From Tetrapyrgos nigripes (lineage: Eukaryota > Basidiomycota > Agaricomycetes > Agaricales > Campanellaceae), in assembly GCA_013368315.1 (NCBI GenBank), contig JAACJM010000146.1, forward strand, positions 1-64,000: 64,000 nucleotides of DNA, read 5' to 3'. Shown here in pieces: positions 46,301 to 58,731 of this stretch (position 1 is its first letter; each line of letters opens with the position of its first letter). The position numbers were made by a program, and so were the translations under genes. Below the pieces are notes generated by a model. It had not been told where the DNA came from and made no database searches. It was given only the letters and a program-made list of their open reading frames with translations.

Positions 46301-47158
46301 TCTGCATTCAGGCATCCACAAAAGTCTACAGCCACAGTGTGAATGCCATTAACACTCATCTTCATTTGCTCTCTTTGGATTAATGCAATGAGAGTGACTG
46401 CCCACTGGACTGTGGCCGAGCTGAGTACACAAGCCCAGTGATTTCAGAGAGCTCAGCTCAAAGATCTGTTGATCATTATCCCATTTCTTGGGGCAATAAG
46501 TTTTCTGATGTAAGGATATCAGGTACACATGGAACTTACCTCAATCCAATGCAGTGGCAGCCGCTTGTGACTATGCACCACACATTTCTCACAGAACATT
46601 CCTGCTCAGAAACACTCCTCTTCTACATATCGGTATATTCCTGCATCCAGTGCATCTGACACCCAATCCCCGCCGACCCTCCAACCATAGGAAAACATCC
46701 AAATATTCTTGTCTGTGATCAAGCCACGCTCGGGTTGGATTATTCTAAGACCTTTTATTTATATTCTTTCAACCAGGTTAAAATCAACTCACCAAATATA
46801 ACCTCGGTTTTTGGGAAATCTGTATGTAACCTGAGTCAAGTGGCTCCACCAAACTAAGGTTCTGCAGCTGAGAATCCGAAAGTACTGAATCATCCTGATC
46901 CCATCCAATATAGTTGTCATCACCATCATCGTACCCGTACCCGAAGTCTTTGGTTCCACCATCAAAACCCTCACCATCAGTATCTGAATGAGAGTTGTCA
47001 TCGTCCCCCTGTGAAGAGGCCTCTGAAGAGTAGAGGTGCTTGGCAGTAATATCTTCAGTGGAGATGTGGAAGCGGCGACCATCACCAGAGAGCGCAAATT
47101 TGTGCTGTTTGGCAGCACCAGGGCGAAAGAAGGCAGGTTGTTTCCGCTTGTTTCCCAT
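43350..47158 (-). pseudogene. CxC2-type KDZ transposase, decayed
   Basis: From the right: MGNKRKQPAFF start at 47158; a cysteine cluster (FCEKCVVHSHKRLPLHWIE); LKSLGLCTQLGHS; NGIHTVAVDFCGC; QWRNLKMLKRAGR; ECPACPHPGKNL; LFLAIDANFHLRNR (first Asp); ARHCVWRPSGLGDLQKGER; ISYDISCQWS (second Asp); VPKFHLRAHQPEC; GQTHGEVIEEGWAQSNK (Glu); then a coiled-coil C-terminal half (LEARLRMSEATEALKGVRDG). This is the KDZ transposase with the CxC2 N-terminal domain. In-frame TGA codons at 46618-46616, 45260-45258 and 44408-44406 and a frameshift near 46350 kill it. A further frame change near 43510-43560 may be an intron. The C-terminal frame can be followed to about 43368. Confidence 0.85.
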
Positions 47159-47262
47159 TCAGAGTGATCAATAGAAGTGTTTGAAATAGAATGACAGAAT
47201 CTGCCACCCCATATTTATATTTGGGGTCAGAATATACATATTACAACTGTCATACACTCTAT

Positions 47263-48185
47263 CTAGTCTTCATCCTCTGACTCCACATCTGAAATGTCAA
47301 TAGGCTCCTGACGTCGCAATGCTCCAGTCCCAAGATGGTCTCGGCTATGGCCATCCTCCTGGGTGGCTTGAACTGCCACCCGATTGACCGTGGAAGGAGC
47401 ATCTTGCGGACCGGCATACACCCATATGTTTTGATGGGTATCAATCTCGAATTCGAGATCTCGATTTTGAAGTTGGGGATCAGCGTAAGAGAAGAGCCGG
47501 TTGGGACGGGTCAGGGCACTGGGACAGGAAAGAATCTCAGGAGACAGATAGGCAAGTGAAGTACCTGTGAGCACTTGAGAACAGGGATTTGAAAAGAGTG
47601 ATAGGACATGTACATACCGGCATGCACTTGGGAATATTCTTGTAGGGCTTCGTCAAAGTGTTCGAATTTTTTTTGGTAGTGGCCGGAGACACCGTTAGTC
47701 AGGGCCACCACAATGGACCTACCGAATGATGAGCAAAATAATGCTGCCAAAAAAAAGTTGGGTACGCACCAATGAGCAAAAAATCCTAGTCTTGTACCTC
47801 GGGAGACCACATAACTAGCATCTCGTTGCCCAAGTGGCCAGTTTTCCAGTAGTTCTTGACTTCGCCTTGAGTGGAACTGACAGATGTTGAGGTATAGGGA
47901 GGTGGATCTGGCATAGAACTTGGCAAGGAACTCTGGGGAGGGACAGAAGAAGGTCTTGGTATTGCAGCCAGTAAAGACGACACAAAGCCATGGACCGGAT
48001 GAGACTGTGTACCCTGGCCAGCCTGTGAGGAGACACGAGAAGTCTCCGGCTGAGAAGGGCGCGCCTCAGCTTCAACTGTGAGAAGGATAGCTCCAGTAAA
48101 AGTAGTCAGAACAATTGAAACACGCTAGAGAGCCCAAAGACTTACTATCTCCAGGATACAAAGTCAAATGATGGTGAGTAGGCAT
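47263..48185 (-). CDS. Protein with RNase H1 N-terminal (viroplasmin-like) domain
   Basis: Start at 48185 (MPTHHHLTLYPGD), then an intron and a Pro/Ser-rich region. The conserved part is SYVVSRGTRLGFFAHW joined across an intron (GTGCGT..GGTAG) to SIVVALTNGVSGHYQKKFEH and DEALQEYSQ: the small domain that binds RNA-DNA hybrids in RNase H1 and caulimovirus protein VI, here as in other agaricomycete single-domain proteins. An acidic tail (DISDVESEDED) ends it. The frame changes between the Pro/Ser-rich part and SYVVSRG near 47815-47870, so an unrecognised intron or a frameshift lies there. No RNase H catalytic domain follows. Confidence 0.55.
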
Positions 48186-48309
48186 GAAGACGACGCAGTT
48201 ATGTAACGCAACTTCACAATGTATTGAAATATTAGTAGCCATATTAGAAGCCGTATTTAAATATGGGACCTATATTACAGATCTATTAAGTACTTAATTA
48301 GCTATGTAC

Positions 48310-49090
48310 TTACTTAGCACCGAGCTGAAACTGGAGACGTTTTTGCATGTAAAGCTTTTGTAACTTAGTGAGGCCCTCCATTGCCACACACTGCATCTGT
48401 TCTGCCCATTGTAAGTATGACCTCATGGTCCGAGCCATGACTTCTGCCTTCTTGAACTCTGGTGATATGCCACCCTCCTGATAGATTTTTCCTTCCAATC
48501 TATCAATCCGCGCAACCGTCACACCCAATCTGAGGATAACTCTGTCCAGCTTTCCACTCAGGACACCCGTTGCTGTGGTTTCCGATACATACTTGTGGTA
48601 TATTGTATCGAACCACATTGACGGCGGCTTTCTCATCTGCTGGAGTCTGCAGGTATAATATTCCTCCAGCTGAGACAGTAGCTGTGTTCTGTTTCTGAAA
48701 GGAGAAGCGTAAGTTATTGAAAGAGTATTAACAGGTATGACACACGGGCTCATGGCTTCATTATGTTTCTGAGCCTGCTGCCTCTGCCTCAGTTCAATCT
48801 TAGCACGTCTATCCTGCCGAGCTTCTTCTCTATAGTTAAGTTAAAGGGTAGATTAGGATTAGATAGCAATAGAAGAATATGAAATATACCTTTGCAGTTG
48901 CGCAGCTGTTTGTTCTGCCTCATAGGCCTTGCGACGGCTTGTATTGATGGTATCCCGGTTCCTGTTGAAGGTGTTGAAGGCAATAGAGAGCAGAGCATAG
49001 GAAATCCCACTTGTGGTAATGTTTAAGACTCTTGTTGCGGTTTGCTTGCTGTCGCTCAAGCTTGGTGTGGTATAACTTGGGACAAGGCAT
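48310..49090 (-). CDS. Basic coiled-coil hypothetical protein
   Basis: Exons 49011-49090, 48890-48961, 48746-48829 and 48310-48694 total 621 nt (206 residues), all junctions GT..AG. The start MPCPKLYHTKLERQQANRNK and NRDTINTSRRKAYEAEQTA are a short basic motif (Y-H-x-N-R-D-x-I-N-x-x-R-R-x-x-Y) seen in many agaricomycete hypothetical proteins; a glutamine/arginine-rich helix and a helical C-terminus follow. Function unknown; the basic helices could bind nucleic acid. It appears intact. Confidence 0.6.
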
Positions 49091-49218
49091 GATAGTCCTT
49101 ATGCAAAAGCGTAAACCAAGCTTGAAATATTTTGGTTCGCTTGACTTTTTCATCCTCCCAAATTTCCAGTCATTTTTGGTTGATAATGGAAGTAGACTCT
49201 TTTTGAAGGAGCTCTATC

Positions 49219-50416
49219 ATGAAATCTAACAAATATTCCAGTCAAAGCAATGGATATAGCTCAACCTTTCTTTCGAGCTTTGCTCTAGTCCGGTCCAAAA
49301 ATCCGACATTGAGTGAGGCTGTGCAAATTCCTTTCTTCGCTACCTTCATGGGTCTTGATCTATCTAACACTATTAGAAGTGCTAGGCAACGTGCGGAATG
49401 CCAAGATCCAAGGCAAGACACAAACACAACTGGTAAAGTTTGAAAATCTTTAATTCTATTCTACATATCCTAAGTTATTCTCTCTTCTATTACAGATTTA
49501 CATGTGGAAACAGATTCACTTCCTGACCTTGAGCGCGTTGCCAGCGATCTTCGAGAATATTCCCGTGCAATTTCTCCCAATGGGTGGCAGCCTTGGACTG
49601 GTGGTGAAGTAGTGGAAAATGGGTGGAGGGTCTCAGTCAGGAGACCTGATTTCTGGACCCTTCGTGAAATCCCAGAGGAAGAGTCGGCGCCATTGTAAGT
49701 ATCCATCATTTGATTGCCCCATGAAACATGCCAAACCATATTGAATTATAGCGCAATCCGAGCAACCGAAATGATCGAGCTTCCTCAGTTTCCTCGTGGG
49801 CAGAATGCAGCTCGAGTATGGGTAGGGGATATATTTGCATTCCTGGGCGCCAGAGAACGAGACGGTGATGATCCATCCCCGCGCTCACCACCTTCATGGG
49901 CAGGAGGGCTAGAACCTCACCATGCACGTGCTTTTGGTGATGCATTTACCTTCAGGGATGACTACCGAGGCATGATACCTTGGGGACCATATGCTCGTGT
50001 GCCTGTTCCCTTCCCAGAAGGTTTGGATCTAGCTGACTGGTGTGCCGAAAAACGTGAGTACTTACAACCCTATCATTTTCAAATGTGAACTGAACAGTTT
50101 TCCCCTTTTAGGGGCTCGGTGCGCTGATGAGGAGCTACCATATCCAACGTTTTGTGGTTCTGAATTGGAGGGAAAGTGAGAGCATTTCTGGCCAGTTGCT
50201 AAGGCCAAGCATGATGAACTCGTTGCCGCTGAGACCACCATGAAAACGCTCACATCGTACCGAAACAATGAGACTCATCCCCCGCTTCGAGAGCATTTCC
50301 GGAACCGTTTGAGAGAGAGCAATACATACAGGTGGCAAATTCAAGACGAATGGGACTATATTGACCAAATCGTCATAGATCTAATTTACTTATCAGTAGT
50401 ATCTATTTTGTATTAG
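49219..50416 (+). pseudogene. Hypothetical protein, one in-frame TGA near the end
   Basis: Exons 49219-49432, 49496-49694, 49752-50053 and 50112-50416. The first three encode a coherent protein (LPDLERVASDLREYSRAISP, WTLREIPEEES, GQNAARVWVGDIFAFLGARE, MIPWGPYARVPVPFPEGLDL) of no recognised family. The fourth exon has TGA at 50177-50179, after which the same frame stays open for 78 more codons (EHFWPVAKAKHDELVAAETT..) to TAG at 50414. The stop may be a CGA-to-TGA change, or the protein may simply end there. Confidence 0.5.
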
Positions 50417-50605
50417 TATGTCTTTCAGATTTGAATGGAACTGAACAATTGTTCCTGACACGTACAGCTCATTTTGGACATGTCACAGTCATGTGACCAC
50501 AAATGAATTGATTATGTCACTTTTGTTTCCGTCGGCGCGTCGCGTCAGAAATCTGAGACATTTGTCTTTACGACCTCTACAGTGTGCCTACACTTCACTC
50601 TCATC

Positions 50606-53600
50606 ATGGTCAAAGCCAAAGCACCTCAAGACAAACAAAAACCAGGTCAGCGACCTTGGTATGACAATCCAGATGGTGCTCGAAAGGCTTGGCTGGACGA
50701 GCACTACAAGTTTTTCGAGAAGTGCGTAGGGCAGGTAGCCAAGGGGAAGTTCCTCGACTGGATCACTGGGAAATACTTGTTTAAATTTGGTGAAACTTTC
50801 AGTATGTTTTTATACTTCTCACTAGCTACTTGTAACTAATTTTGGGCCTTGACAGACCTGGATACCAACGTGTCAGCTCACTACACAGGGAACCCTATGA
50901 CGACAACCCCTGCAGCTGCAAACTCCTCATCCCAATCTGAACCACTCAACTCTACCCTCTCAATCTGGCTCACAAGCCCCTGGATCCACGCCGCCTGAAG
51001 ACAATCCCACTTCCAATTCCATCCCTTCATCCATCCTGACCAGGCTGGCTGACGTGCGAGATCAATACCCACTCTCTGAGGCCCGAGCAGCGCTGCAGGA
51101 GGTTTCCTCGAATACCAATTGGGAACCGCTTCTGCTGTTAGCTGCAGAGACTTGCTCGTGGCTCATTCTTCAAGATCAGATTGATGGTATCCCGGGTCAC
51201 ACGAGCCTACCTGAGGTCGAGGCGGCCCTGCAAAACCTCTGGGGTGATGACTATGTCACCTCAGACTGGATGGGACACGCAGGATCTCCCAATGACCGGG
51301 AGAGCGTGGATGATAGCTCTGACCTCCTGGAGACAGTCTCGGCAGCGCTGGAGAGGCTGAACAAGGAGTTGCAGGCTGACCTGGATAGATTGGGAGTCCC
51401 GTATATCAATACCGGTACTGCTGATATGGGATCTGCACCGCCTACTACCACACTGACAGTCACAGCAACAAATCCAACAACAACCCCGTCTTCATCGACT
51501 TCTATGCCAGCTGAAGGACCCACGTCATCCACCCCGAGCACCATTCCATCCAAAAAAAACCGCAGTCACAGCGGCAAACCCAACAACAACCCCGTCATCA
51601 TCGACTCCTATGCCGGCCGAGGCACCCTCCAAAAAAACCACAACGACCCCCACCAACGCTAGTTCCCTGTCCAAAGGCAAGGCCAAGAAGAAAAAGAGCA
51701 AGAAGAAGGCTGCTGAAGACAAGTTCAATGCGCTGGATCTGGAGCCAGTAGATGTTGACAAGGTGTATGAGGTGCTGGTTGGACTAAGCTGTCACCTGAG
51801 GGTCTGAACAAGAAGCGAGAGGTTTGGAAGATGCTTCGTAACGTGAGTACTCGTTTGCTGCTGCTATGGGTTGATATGCTGATTGACTCTGCCAGAGCAA
51901 AATCAGCGAATACTTATGAAAGGCTAGTCGTACTGTGCAAAGTGCACAGTCTGATACAGTCATATGCGGGCTCATCAAGGAACCGCAATGATTCGGCCCA
52001 AACTGCATCGTTCTCTTGACGCTCAGACGTTTATGAAGCACTACTACGATTCCATGGTGAAGAAAGACGCTGACAAGGAAATTGCTGAAGCCTGGAAGGA
52101 GTACAACGAGCTTGTTGAGGCGGTAGGAGAGGGCTCAGAGGCAGCAGAGAACTTGAAGGAGCCTTGTGACCTGCGGATTCGGTTTAGTGTGGCCAAACAC
52201 ATTTTGGCGACCCAATCAGATGAGTTCAAGGCCGAAATCAAGGAGTTGGCTGATACGGATCTGGTGGAGAGGATTGCCGTTTGGGAGGAAGAGAAGGAGA
52301 AAGCCAAGGCAGGCAAAGGTACTCCACAGGGATATGCAAAGTAAGTATTAATTGTTCTCTTACTTATCCAAAAGCTTACAGTGTTGCCTTTGACAGTGCT
52401 CTAGAGAAGTGGGGGCCAGTTATTGCGCGTTTCAATGCAGCAGTTGCAGATGAGCTGGGCATGGTCATGGTTACAGCGCTGGTTGTGCCGAATCCTGATA
52501 TTGGTGGAAAGGTAGATGTGTGCTGGTAAGTTTCCTGTTTGAGTGTTAGTAACATTCTGATTCTGACCATTGTCATGAAGGAATGTTAATGGAAACAACG
52601 GGATGGGATTGGACTGGCATCAATTCGACGAACACGCATTCAAGGCTACAGGTGATTCCTTGATCAGGTTCACCAAGACTGTATTCAGTGAGTATTTGAA
52701 TACTGTCATTTAATACATACCCATATTGACATACAGGACCCAGGTTCAAGTGATCGTGCAGCTAGGACTGGTCAAGGTGATGCTCATGTCTGGCCATCGT
52801 CCACTTTCGCCAATGAATCTGCTCCTTCGACTCCTTCCCGTACCCAAAACCGGACCAAGAGGAAGTCCCGTCAGGTGGTAGAGAGTGAGGCTGAAGAGTC
52901 GGAGTCAGAGCCACCTCCCAAGAAGAAATCGTCCAAGAATGCTTCGAAGAACGCCTCGAAGACCGCCTCAAAGAAGTCTGCCTCGAAGAAAAGGAGGGTG
53001 GTAGAAAGTGAGGCCGAGGAATCAGAGTCAGAGCCCTCTCCGAGACCGTCCAGGAAATCCGCCTCGAAGAAGTCTGCATCCCAGAAATCCCCCTCGAAGA
53101 AATCCACCTCAAGGAAAAGGAAGCTGGTCCAAAGCGAGGCAGAGGAGTCGGAGGTAGAATCGGAGGTAGAGGAATCAGAGTCTCAGTTGCCTCCAAGGAA
53201 GAGATCTGGAAAAAAATCAACGAAGGCGCGCACTCCTCCTCACCTAGACACGCCTCCTCTACCAAACACGCCTCCACCTCTCCCAGAGACTCCTCACCCA
53301 AACGCTCCTCCACCTCAGACTCCTCCACCTCATACTCCTGCAGCAACCACGCCAATTTCCTTCTTTCCTTCCCCCACTCGTCCAGGCAGCATGCCTTTCT
53401 CTGGGCGAATATTTGCCCCGTATGACCGTGGAGAACCTTTCTTGGCTACGACCCCACCTCCTGACTTTCGGTACTCACCATTCCTACACACAAGTCCGCG
53501 GCCGCCGTCTATAGAACTTCTGTTCTACTTTGATGTCACTACCACTACTACTGCCAACGTCGACGTCACTACCTCCCCCAACGTCACTGCCACGTCCCTA

Positions 53601-54400
53601 CCCAATCCGGTTTTCACACCTCAGTAGTCACGGAGGAGCCATATACCATCTCCAGGGAGGCTATTTGCTGGCACCATCCCAGAGAGAGTGAGTTCTGGCC
53701 TGACTTATGTCTTGCCCTCGGGGAATGGGGCCGTTACCTGGATGCTGTGCCTAAGGAGGATGATGAATGGATCACTCATTTCGAGGAACTGATTGACATC
53801 TATCTCCAGATAGAGCATGCCTACTGGTACCACGAGAACAATGGAGTCATCATGTCACAGATGGAATGGCTGGGGATTCGGGAGTGGGAAAACGCCGGTC
53901 GCCCATATTGGGCTATTGTTGAGCCTGGTAGACATTGCATTGAGGACAAGGTGAAGGGCTTGCGGACATGGTGGGAAGACTTTGCGACGTTCAAGAAGGG
54001 TGAGACGGACTTTGCTCCGCTGGACTCAACGTCGGGCAAGAATGGTCTGTTCAGGTTCATGGTGGGTTTGATGCTCTGCCTCACCATGATTCTTGGAGAT
54101 CCGGAGGAGGAAAACTTCAATAAGCGCAATGCGGACAAGACCTTTGCCCTTGCTGGATGGGCCGACCTCGTGATTGACACCAAGGAAACCCTTGAACATG
54201 TCTACAAGCATGCCAAGTTCAAGAACCCACCGAGATCGAAACACAAGGCTGCTGAGATGGAGGAAAGTGGGTCAAGTCAAAGGATGACTCGTCATCGGGT
54301 GGCTGAGCTGAAGGAGAAGGAAGAAGAAGAGAGTAAGAAGAGGGGCAAGAAAGGGAAGAAATCGGGTGGGAGAGGCACTTTCAAGCCCAAAGGGAGGTGA
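50606..54400 (+). pseudogene. Multi-copy agaricomycete family gene, several frameshifts
   Basis: N-terminal exon from 50606: MVKAKAPQDKQKPGQRPWYD, KAWLDEHYKFFEKC, LDWITGKYLFKFGE. Later parts: LSPEGLNKKREVWKMLRN, EIAEAWKEYNELVE, KWGPVIARFNAAVADELGM, NPDIGGKVDVCW, NGMGLDWHQFDEHAF, a Ser/Lys/Glu linker with repeated VVESEAEESESEP blocks, proline-rich stretches, and a C-terminal domain with EWITHFEELIDIYLQIE, GLRTWWEDFATF and GKNGLFRFMVGLM. This modular family, of unknown function, is abundant in agaricomycetes. Frame changes near 50955, 51550 (an A8 run), 51785 and 53620 break it. Some could be introns or sequencing errors; four together favour a pseudogene. Confidence 0.55.
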
Positions 54401-55737
54401 TTGTGGGCGGTCATCCTGAAGCTCGTCATTCTTGGTCATTCTTGCTGTTGTGGGTTTTGTTTGTCGTTTATTTAGTTGTTTGTCGTTTATTTTGTATGGA
54501 AGACTTTATGTACATGTTGTGGACTTTTATATAATGTTATTACTGCCAACCGATATATATATATATGGGCCCATAGTATGAACTCAATGAGACGTTGACT
54601 TGTGTTGAGAAGTCCTGATGAAGATGGCTGTATTGAAATATTGGATGGTAAAATTTCACAAATTTGACAAGTCTCAAAAACCTGGCATAAAAAGTGAGCG
54701 CAAAAACGAAATGAACAAGACAGTGATACTAGTATTGTAATGGGACATCGTACATACCTGTGAGAGTTTTCAGAATCATTGTAAGTTCCATGTATAGCCG
54801 ATACTGTTCCGGAAAGTCTTTTATAAGTCCCATGCTTAGACATGTGGGCACAGAGCGGCAATTTATGATGCTAATTGCTGGAAAACTGTAACGAGCAACC
54901 CTACATGTCCTAGGGATGACCTCAATGCAAGTACCATATTGAGATACGGGTTGATGGAATCAAAGCTATGGTCAAGTCCCCATGCGATAATCATATTAGA
55001 TATGTGCCTACGGATGTAAGCAGGGTAGCTCTGTGAGGATACATGCTCTATGTACGATAGTCTACCTTAGTCTACTACATATGCTTGAATCATTGTATTT
55101 ATTCGATTACCGTAAGCGAGATCTGCTCAACCAATGCAAAGGAGTTAAGCGAGGGATGGGATGTAGCCTGATGTAGCCCAGAAAACAGCACCATGCCACC
55201 GTATGCCAACGATGCCACCTAATGCTGATGCCCTGCCGTGGCCAACCCCTGCCCAACCTCTCATATGTGACCCATATTCATATACCGCTGCCTGATTAGG
55301 GCCAAAACTAGCCTGGGTATGCCCTGGCTATATCCCTCCCGTATTGTACTATCGGGGGTGAGGGGTTACCAGGAGTATTTATATATCGGGGCTACATCGC
55401 CTCATATCACATCTTGTGCCTCTCGCAAACCCAATGCAGTCACTATGGATCGCTTTTCACAAGCAAACAGGTTCGGGATTTGGGCACGTCAGAGGTGTGT
55501 TTTGGTATAATTTGCATCCTTTCCTAGTACTGATAGGAGCTCGAGCAGACCCAGACTGTTCATTGCTTGCCAATTTGAGCACTTCCACCCATCAGCTTTT
55601 CGACTGAAAAAACATTCTGGGTCTGAGTGCGAAAGGTGTGTACACAATTTTTGACTTGGCTCGTCTCTTCTGTGCTATGCTATCTATGTTGAGGACCCAA
55701 AGCTGACTGACAAACTCTTCCCTCTTTTCCAGGCTAA
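54401..55737. other. No supported gene
   Basis: AT-rich start with a short TA run near 54560; scattered short frames. No VHS domain, which should precede the HSE1 remnant, was found here. Confidence 0.35.
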
Positions 55738-56370
55738 ACATTTGAAACTCAAAATGAACCACCCCCACCAGCCACCGATGACAAAATTTGTCGTAAAGAA
55801 GAAGAGGAACCCGTATCTTGGAGATGTCTATCCAGGATAAAGGTGGAAGATGCACTTGGGCTGAAGACACCTCTTATGGATCATCCTCTTTTGGGGATAC
55901 AGCAAGTGCTTCTGGCTCCAGGTCAGGTAGTGCGTCTGACTCTGGCTCGGCTTCCAAGACAAACGACCATGCAGCTGTTGGATCCTCTTCATATGCCTCA
56001 GGCTCAGACTCAGGCTCGGGACCAACCAATCCTTCACGTTCGGGTACGATCTCCTCTACGTCGACTGCGGTCCCTCCGTCTTCTACCCATCACCAGAGTA
56101 CCTACCACCTCTCCACCCTACTTCACCTCCATCTCCAACGCCTTAACCACATCTCTTACTCCCTCTGTGGCTTCCAATCTTTCTTCACCAACAGCCGCAT
56201 CTGGAACTCCTATTGTCATGTGAGTTAAGGCTTTACATATGTTTACTCCTACGGGGCCCGGTCAATCAGCGTTTGAGAAGGGAGATATTATTCAGGTGGT
56301 TGATAGAGGGTATCGGGATTGATGGAGAGGACATTTGAGGAGGAAGACAAGGATTTTTCCAGTGAATTAT
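55738..56370 (+). pseudogene. HSE1: HSE1-like (ESCRT-0) remnant with SH3 domain
   Basis: HSE1/STAM is an endosomal sorting subunit with VHS, ubiquitin-interacting and SH3 domains. Here, after a TTTTCCAG acceptor, come FETQNEPPPPATDDKICRKE, the post-VHS linker, then LEMSIQDKGGRCTWAED (ubiquitin-interacting region), a Ser/Gly linker, and an SH3: VKALHMFTPTGPGQ, FEKGDIIQVVDRGYRD, RIFPVNYV. Decay: frame changes near 55830 and 56095, TGA at 56221-56223 where Arg precedes VKAL, and TGA at 56320-56322 in place of the first Trp of the SH3 WW pair. The VHS domain is absent. Confidence 0.7.
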
Positions 56371-56579
56371 GTCGTCAGTGTTTTTTTTATTACCATTTTT
56401 CTTGTTTTGTATGGTGAGCTTTGGGGAATTTGTGGGTCTGGCGTCCATCTTCCTCTCGCGTTGGAATTGGTCATGACAATTTATGCCTTGTTTTGTTTTT
56501 ACATGTTTCTTCGTTGCTTCTCTTCCATCTTTCCTATCGTAGATGCTCATCACTCTATTATTTGTTCAGAAGGTTTGCT

Positions 56580-58250
56580 TAGTAACTCAGCCAGGTTTTT
56601 GAAGCACTTGCAGAAGCAGAAGGTCGAGCCGCCCAAGCAAAGTGGGATCTACCAGCCGCACACAATCGGATGGAACAGCTGCAGCAGAAGCTCGTAGAAA
56701 TGTCAGGAGTAAGAATTGGGCTGTCGAGAACGTGATGAGGCGGAGAAAAAGCGAGACGAGCTAGGGAAGGAACGAGATGAGCTGGAGAAAAAGCGAGACG
56801 AACTGGAGAAGGAACGGGATGACCTGGAAAAGGAATGAGATGAGCTTGAGGAGGAAGTACAACTGCTTATGGTAAGTGTTCCAGACCCAATGCCAAAAGA
56901 CTGACGTGCGAACATTTTCCTAGGACTCTGAAGGCACTGAGTTACAGAGACTTGAAGCGGAAAATACTCGGCTTAACCGGCAACTCCAGCAGAAAAATGT
57001 CAAGGTTGGAAGCCTTCAAGCACTTTTGGATGCAATCCCAAATATGGAGGTATTTCTACACTTGTCTCTCGTTCTTCAACCTATTTACAAGTGTTCTAGC
57101 TCAATGCTCCGTCTGCACAGCTGAGTGACCCATGTTTGAAAGTACTATCTGCCCGAATGATGAGTTTAACGCGTTTGAACGTGCTGTTCTTCTGTGCAGA
57201 CTAGCCAAGACACCTATGATAATCAGCAGGACAGTAATTCAATACTCTCTACAAGTAGGCGCATCGACCAATCCGATGACAAAAATATCTCTTTTAAGGT
57301 GTGTATCAGGTATTTTTATTTCACCAAAATGCTAAAACCCCATTCATAATGGAATGGCTCAATTACACCCCAAGCCACCCAGGAGCTTCAAGACCAGGAA
57401 TGTAGAGACTAGGTATTCTCCTCTCCCTGATATCTTGTACTGACGGCACTAAATGCACTCCAATAAGGCTGGCTCCTTCAGTTCTGATGATAGAAACACA
57501 TCGGTGAGTGTTGGACATTTTATTTCTTCTCAAAATGCTTAGCTGTCTCTTTTAAAGGAGGATGAGTTTACGTCTCAATCCACTCAAGGCTACCAAGACC
57601 AGGAACATACAGGCGAGGTAAGCATCCTTTACGGGTTTCTTATACTGGTGGTTATCTGCTTACTATATTAAGGTTGAACATCCATGCGAGAGGGAGGCCT
57701 CAATGTTTCGTAGTATTGACGTGACGGAGACTTACCAGCTCTCCTGCCTGAAGGACATGGAAGATCACGAGGAGGGCAAAAACTGGTTCCCAGCAGCCTT
57801 CAAATACGAACATGGACTTGGGACCTGCTTACTGTGGATTCTTGACCTATTGGGTTGAATTCGAGAAGCTCCACAGATGGACCAAAAAGGGAGGCCAAAC
57901 GAATTTACCAAGTGGATTGCAGGTAGGTGGCACTCTAGAGCTCAACAAGGACCTAACTTCAAAGAGGAAAGTTTTGTCAACTGATTTTTGGAGGCTATTC
58001 AGTGATGGTGGACCGACCTGCAGTCATCTACTCCTCTCAATCCAGGTTATACAGGGAATGACTGGAATGCATTGGATAAGACAGGGATGAATGGCTGGTA
58101 CTCACTCGTAGTGGGCATGAAGTGGTGGGGACAGGGTTTGAGACAGTTGAGTGGGAAACGCCAGGAGCAAGAAAAGGAGAAATGGGAATCAATGCTAGAT
58201 GAGATGGTGGCTGCTCTGGTTGCTTTGAATGCACGTTTGGACAACCAATA
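56580..58250 (+). pseudogene. Coiled-coil gene with Trp-rich C-terminal domain, decayed
   Basis: Exons encode RAAQAKWDLPAAHNRMEQLQ, then tandem heptads (KKRDELGKERDELEK...) , LQRLEAENTRLNRQLQQK, acidic pieces, NWFPAAFKY, DLGPAYCGFLTYWVEFEKLH, GRPNEFTKWIAGR, and GMNGWYSLVVGMKWWGQGL to the stop near 58250. The last part is the conserved Trp-rich C-terminal domain of a large agaricomycete family of unknown function (a relative ends the 50.6-54.4 kb gene). Defects: TGA at 56836-56838 inside the heptads, a frameshift near 57888, and two stops near 57980-58000. Several short exons repeat an YQDQEHTGE-like motif. Confidence 0.6.
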
Positions 58251-58731
58251 GAGCGTTGTTCAGAATAATACTAGCCCTCTCTTTTTGTCCCAGAAATGTT
58301 CTATCCTATCTTGTTAAATTGTAGTACTTGGACGCCAAAATACAGATTGGTTGACCTCGCAGATTACAATAACTGGCTGGACACCCGACATTGACAGAGC
58401 TTCCATAGACCTATTTGTATTGTGGAGTAGCGTAGTGAATGAGCAAATCCCTTGCCATTTGCTCGCCAGTAGCCCACCGCCATGAGAGCTCTTACAAGTT
58501 GTTGTTGTGGTTATCATTGGTAGCGGTGAATGGGCTGACAGTGACTTGAAGGTGGCCGTCACATCAGTGCCCTATGTGGACATGTTCACAAGGATAAACA
58601 AAGGATAAATCTGAATCAGAATTACATGTAGATTTTTGACAAACCTTAATTATAACCACACTGATTCTACTCAACGATACGCAGTACATTTTTACAGATC
58701 CTAATCTTAACCACACTCTGATTAGCGCTGG

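Noticed and set aside
43350..47158. Functional second KDZ transposase
   Set aside because: At least three in-frame stops and a frameshift, one stop only a residue or so after the second catalytic motif.
54487..54861. 124-codon minus-strand frame with hydrophobic parts
   Set aside because: AT-rich, no domain, no neighbours or signals supporting it.
58037..58562. Minus-strand frames over the Trp-rich domain region
   Set aside because: Antisense shadows of the plus-strand family gene or of its 3' flank.
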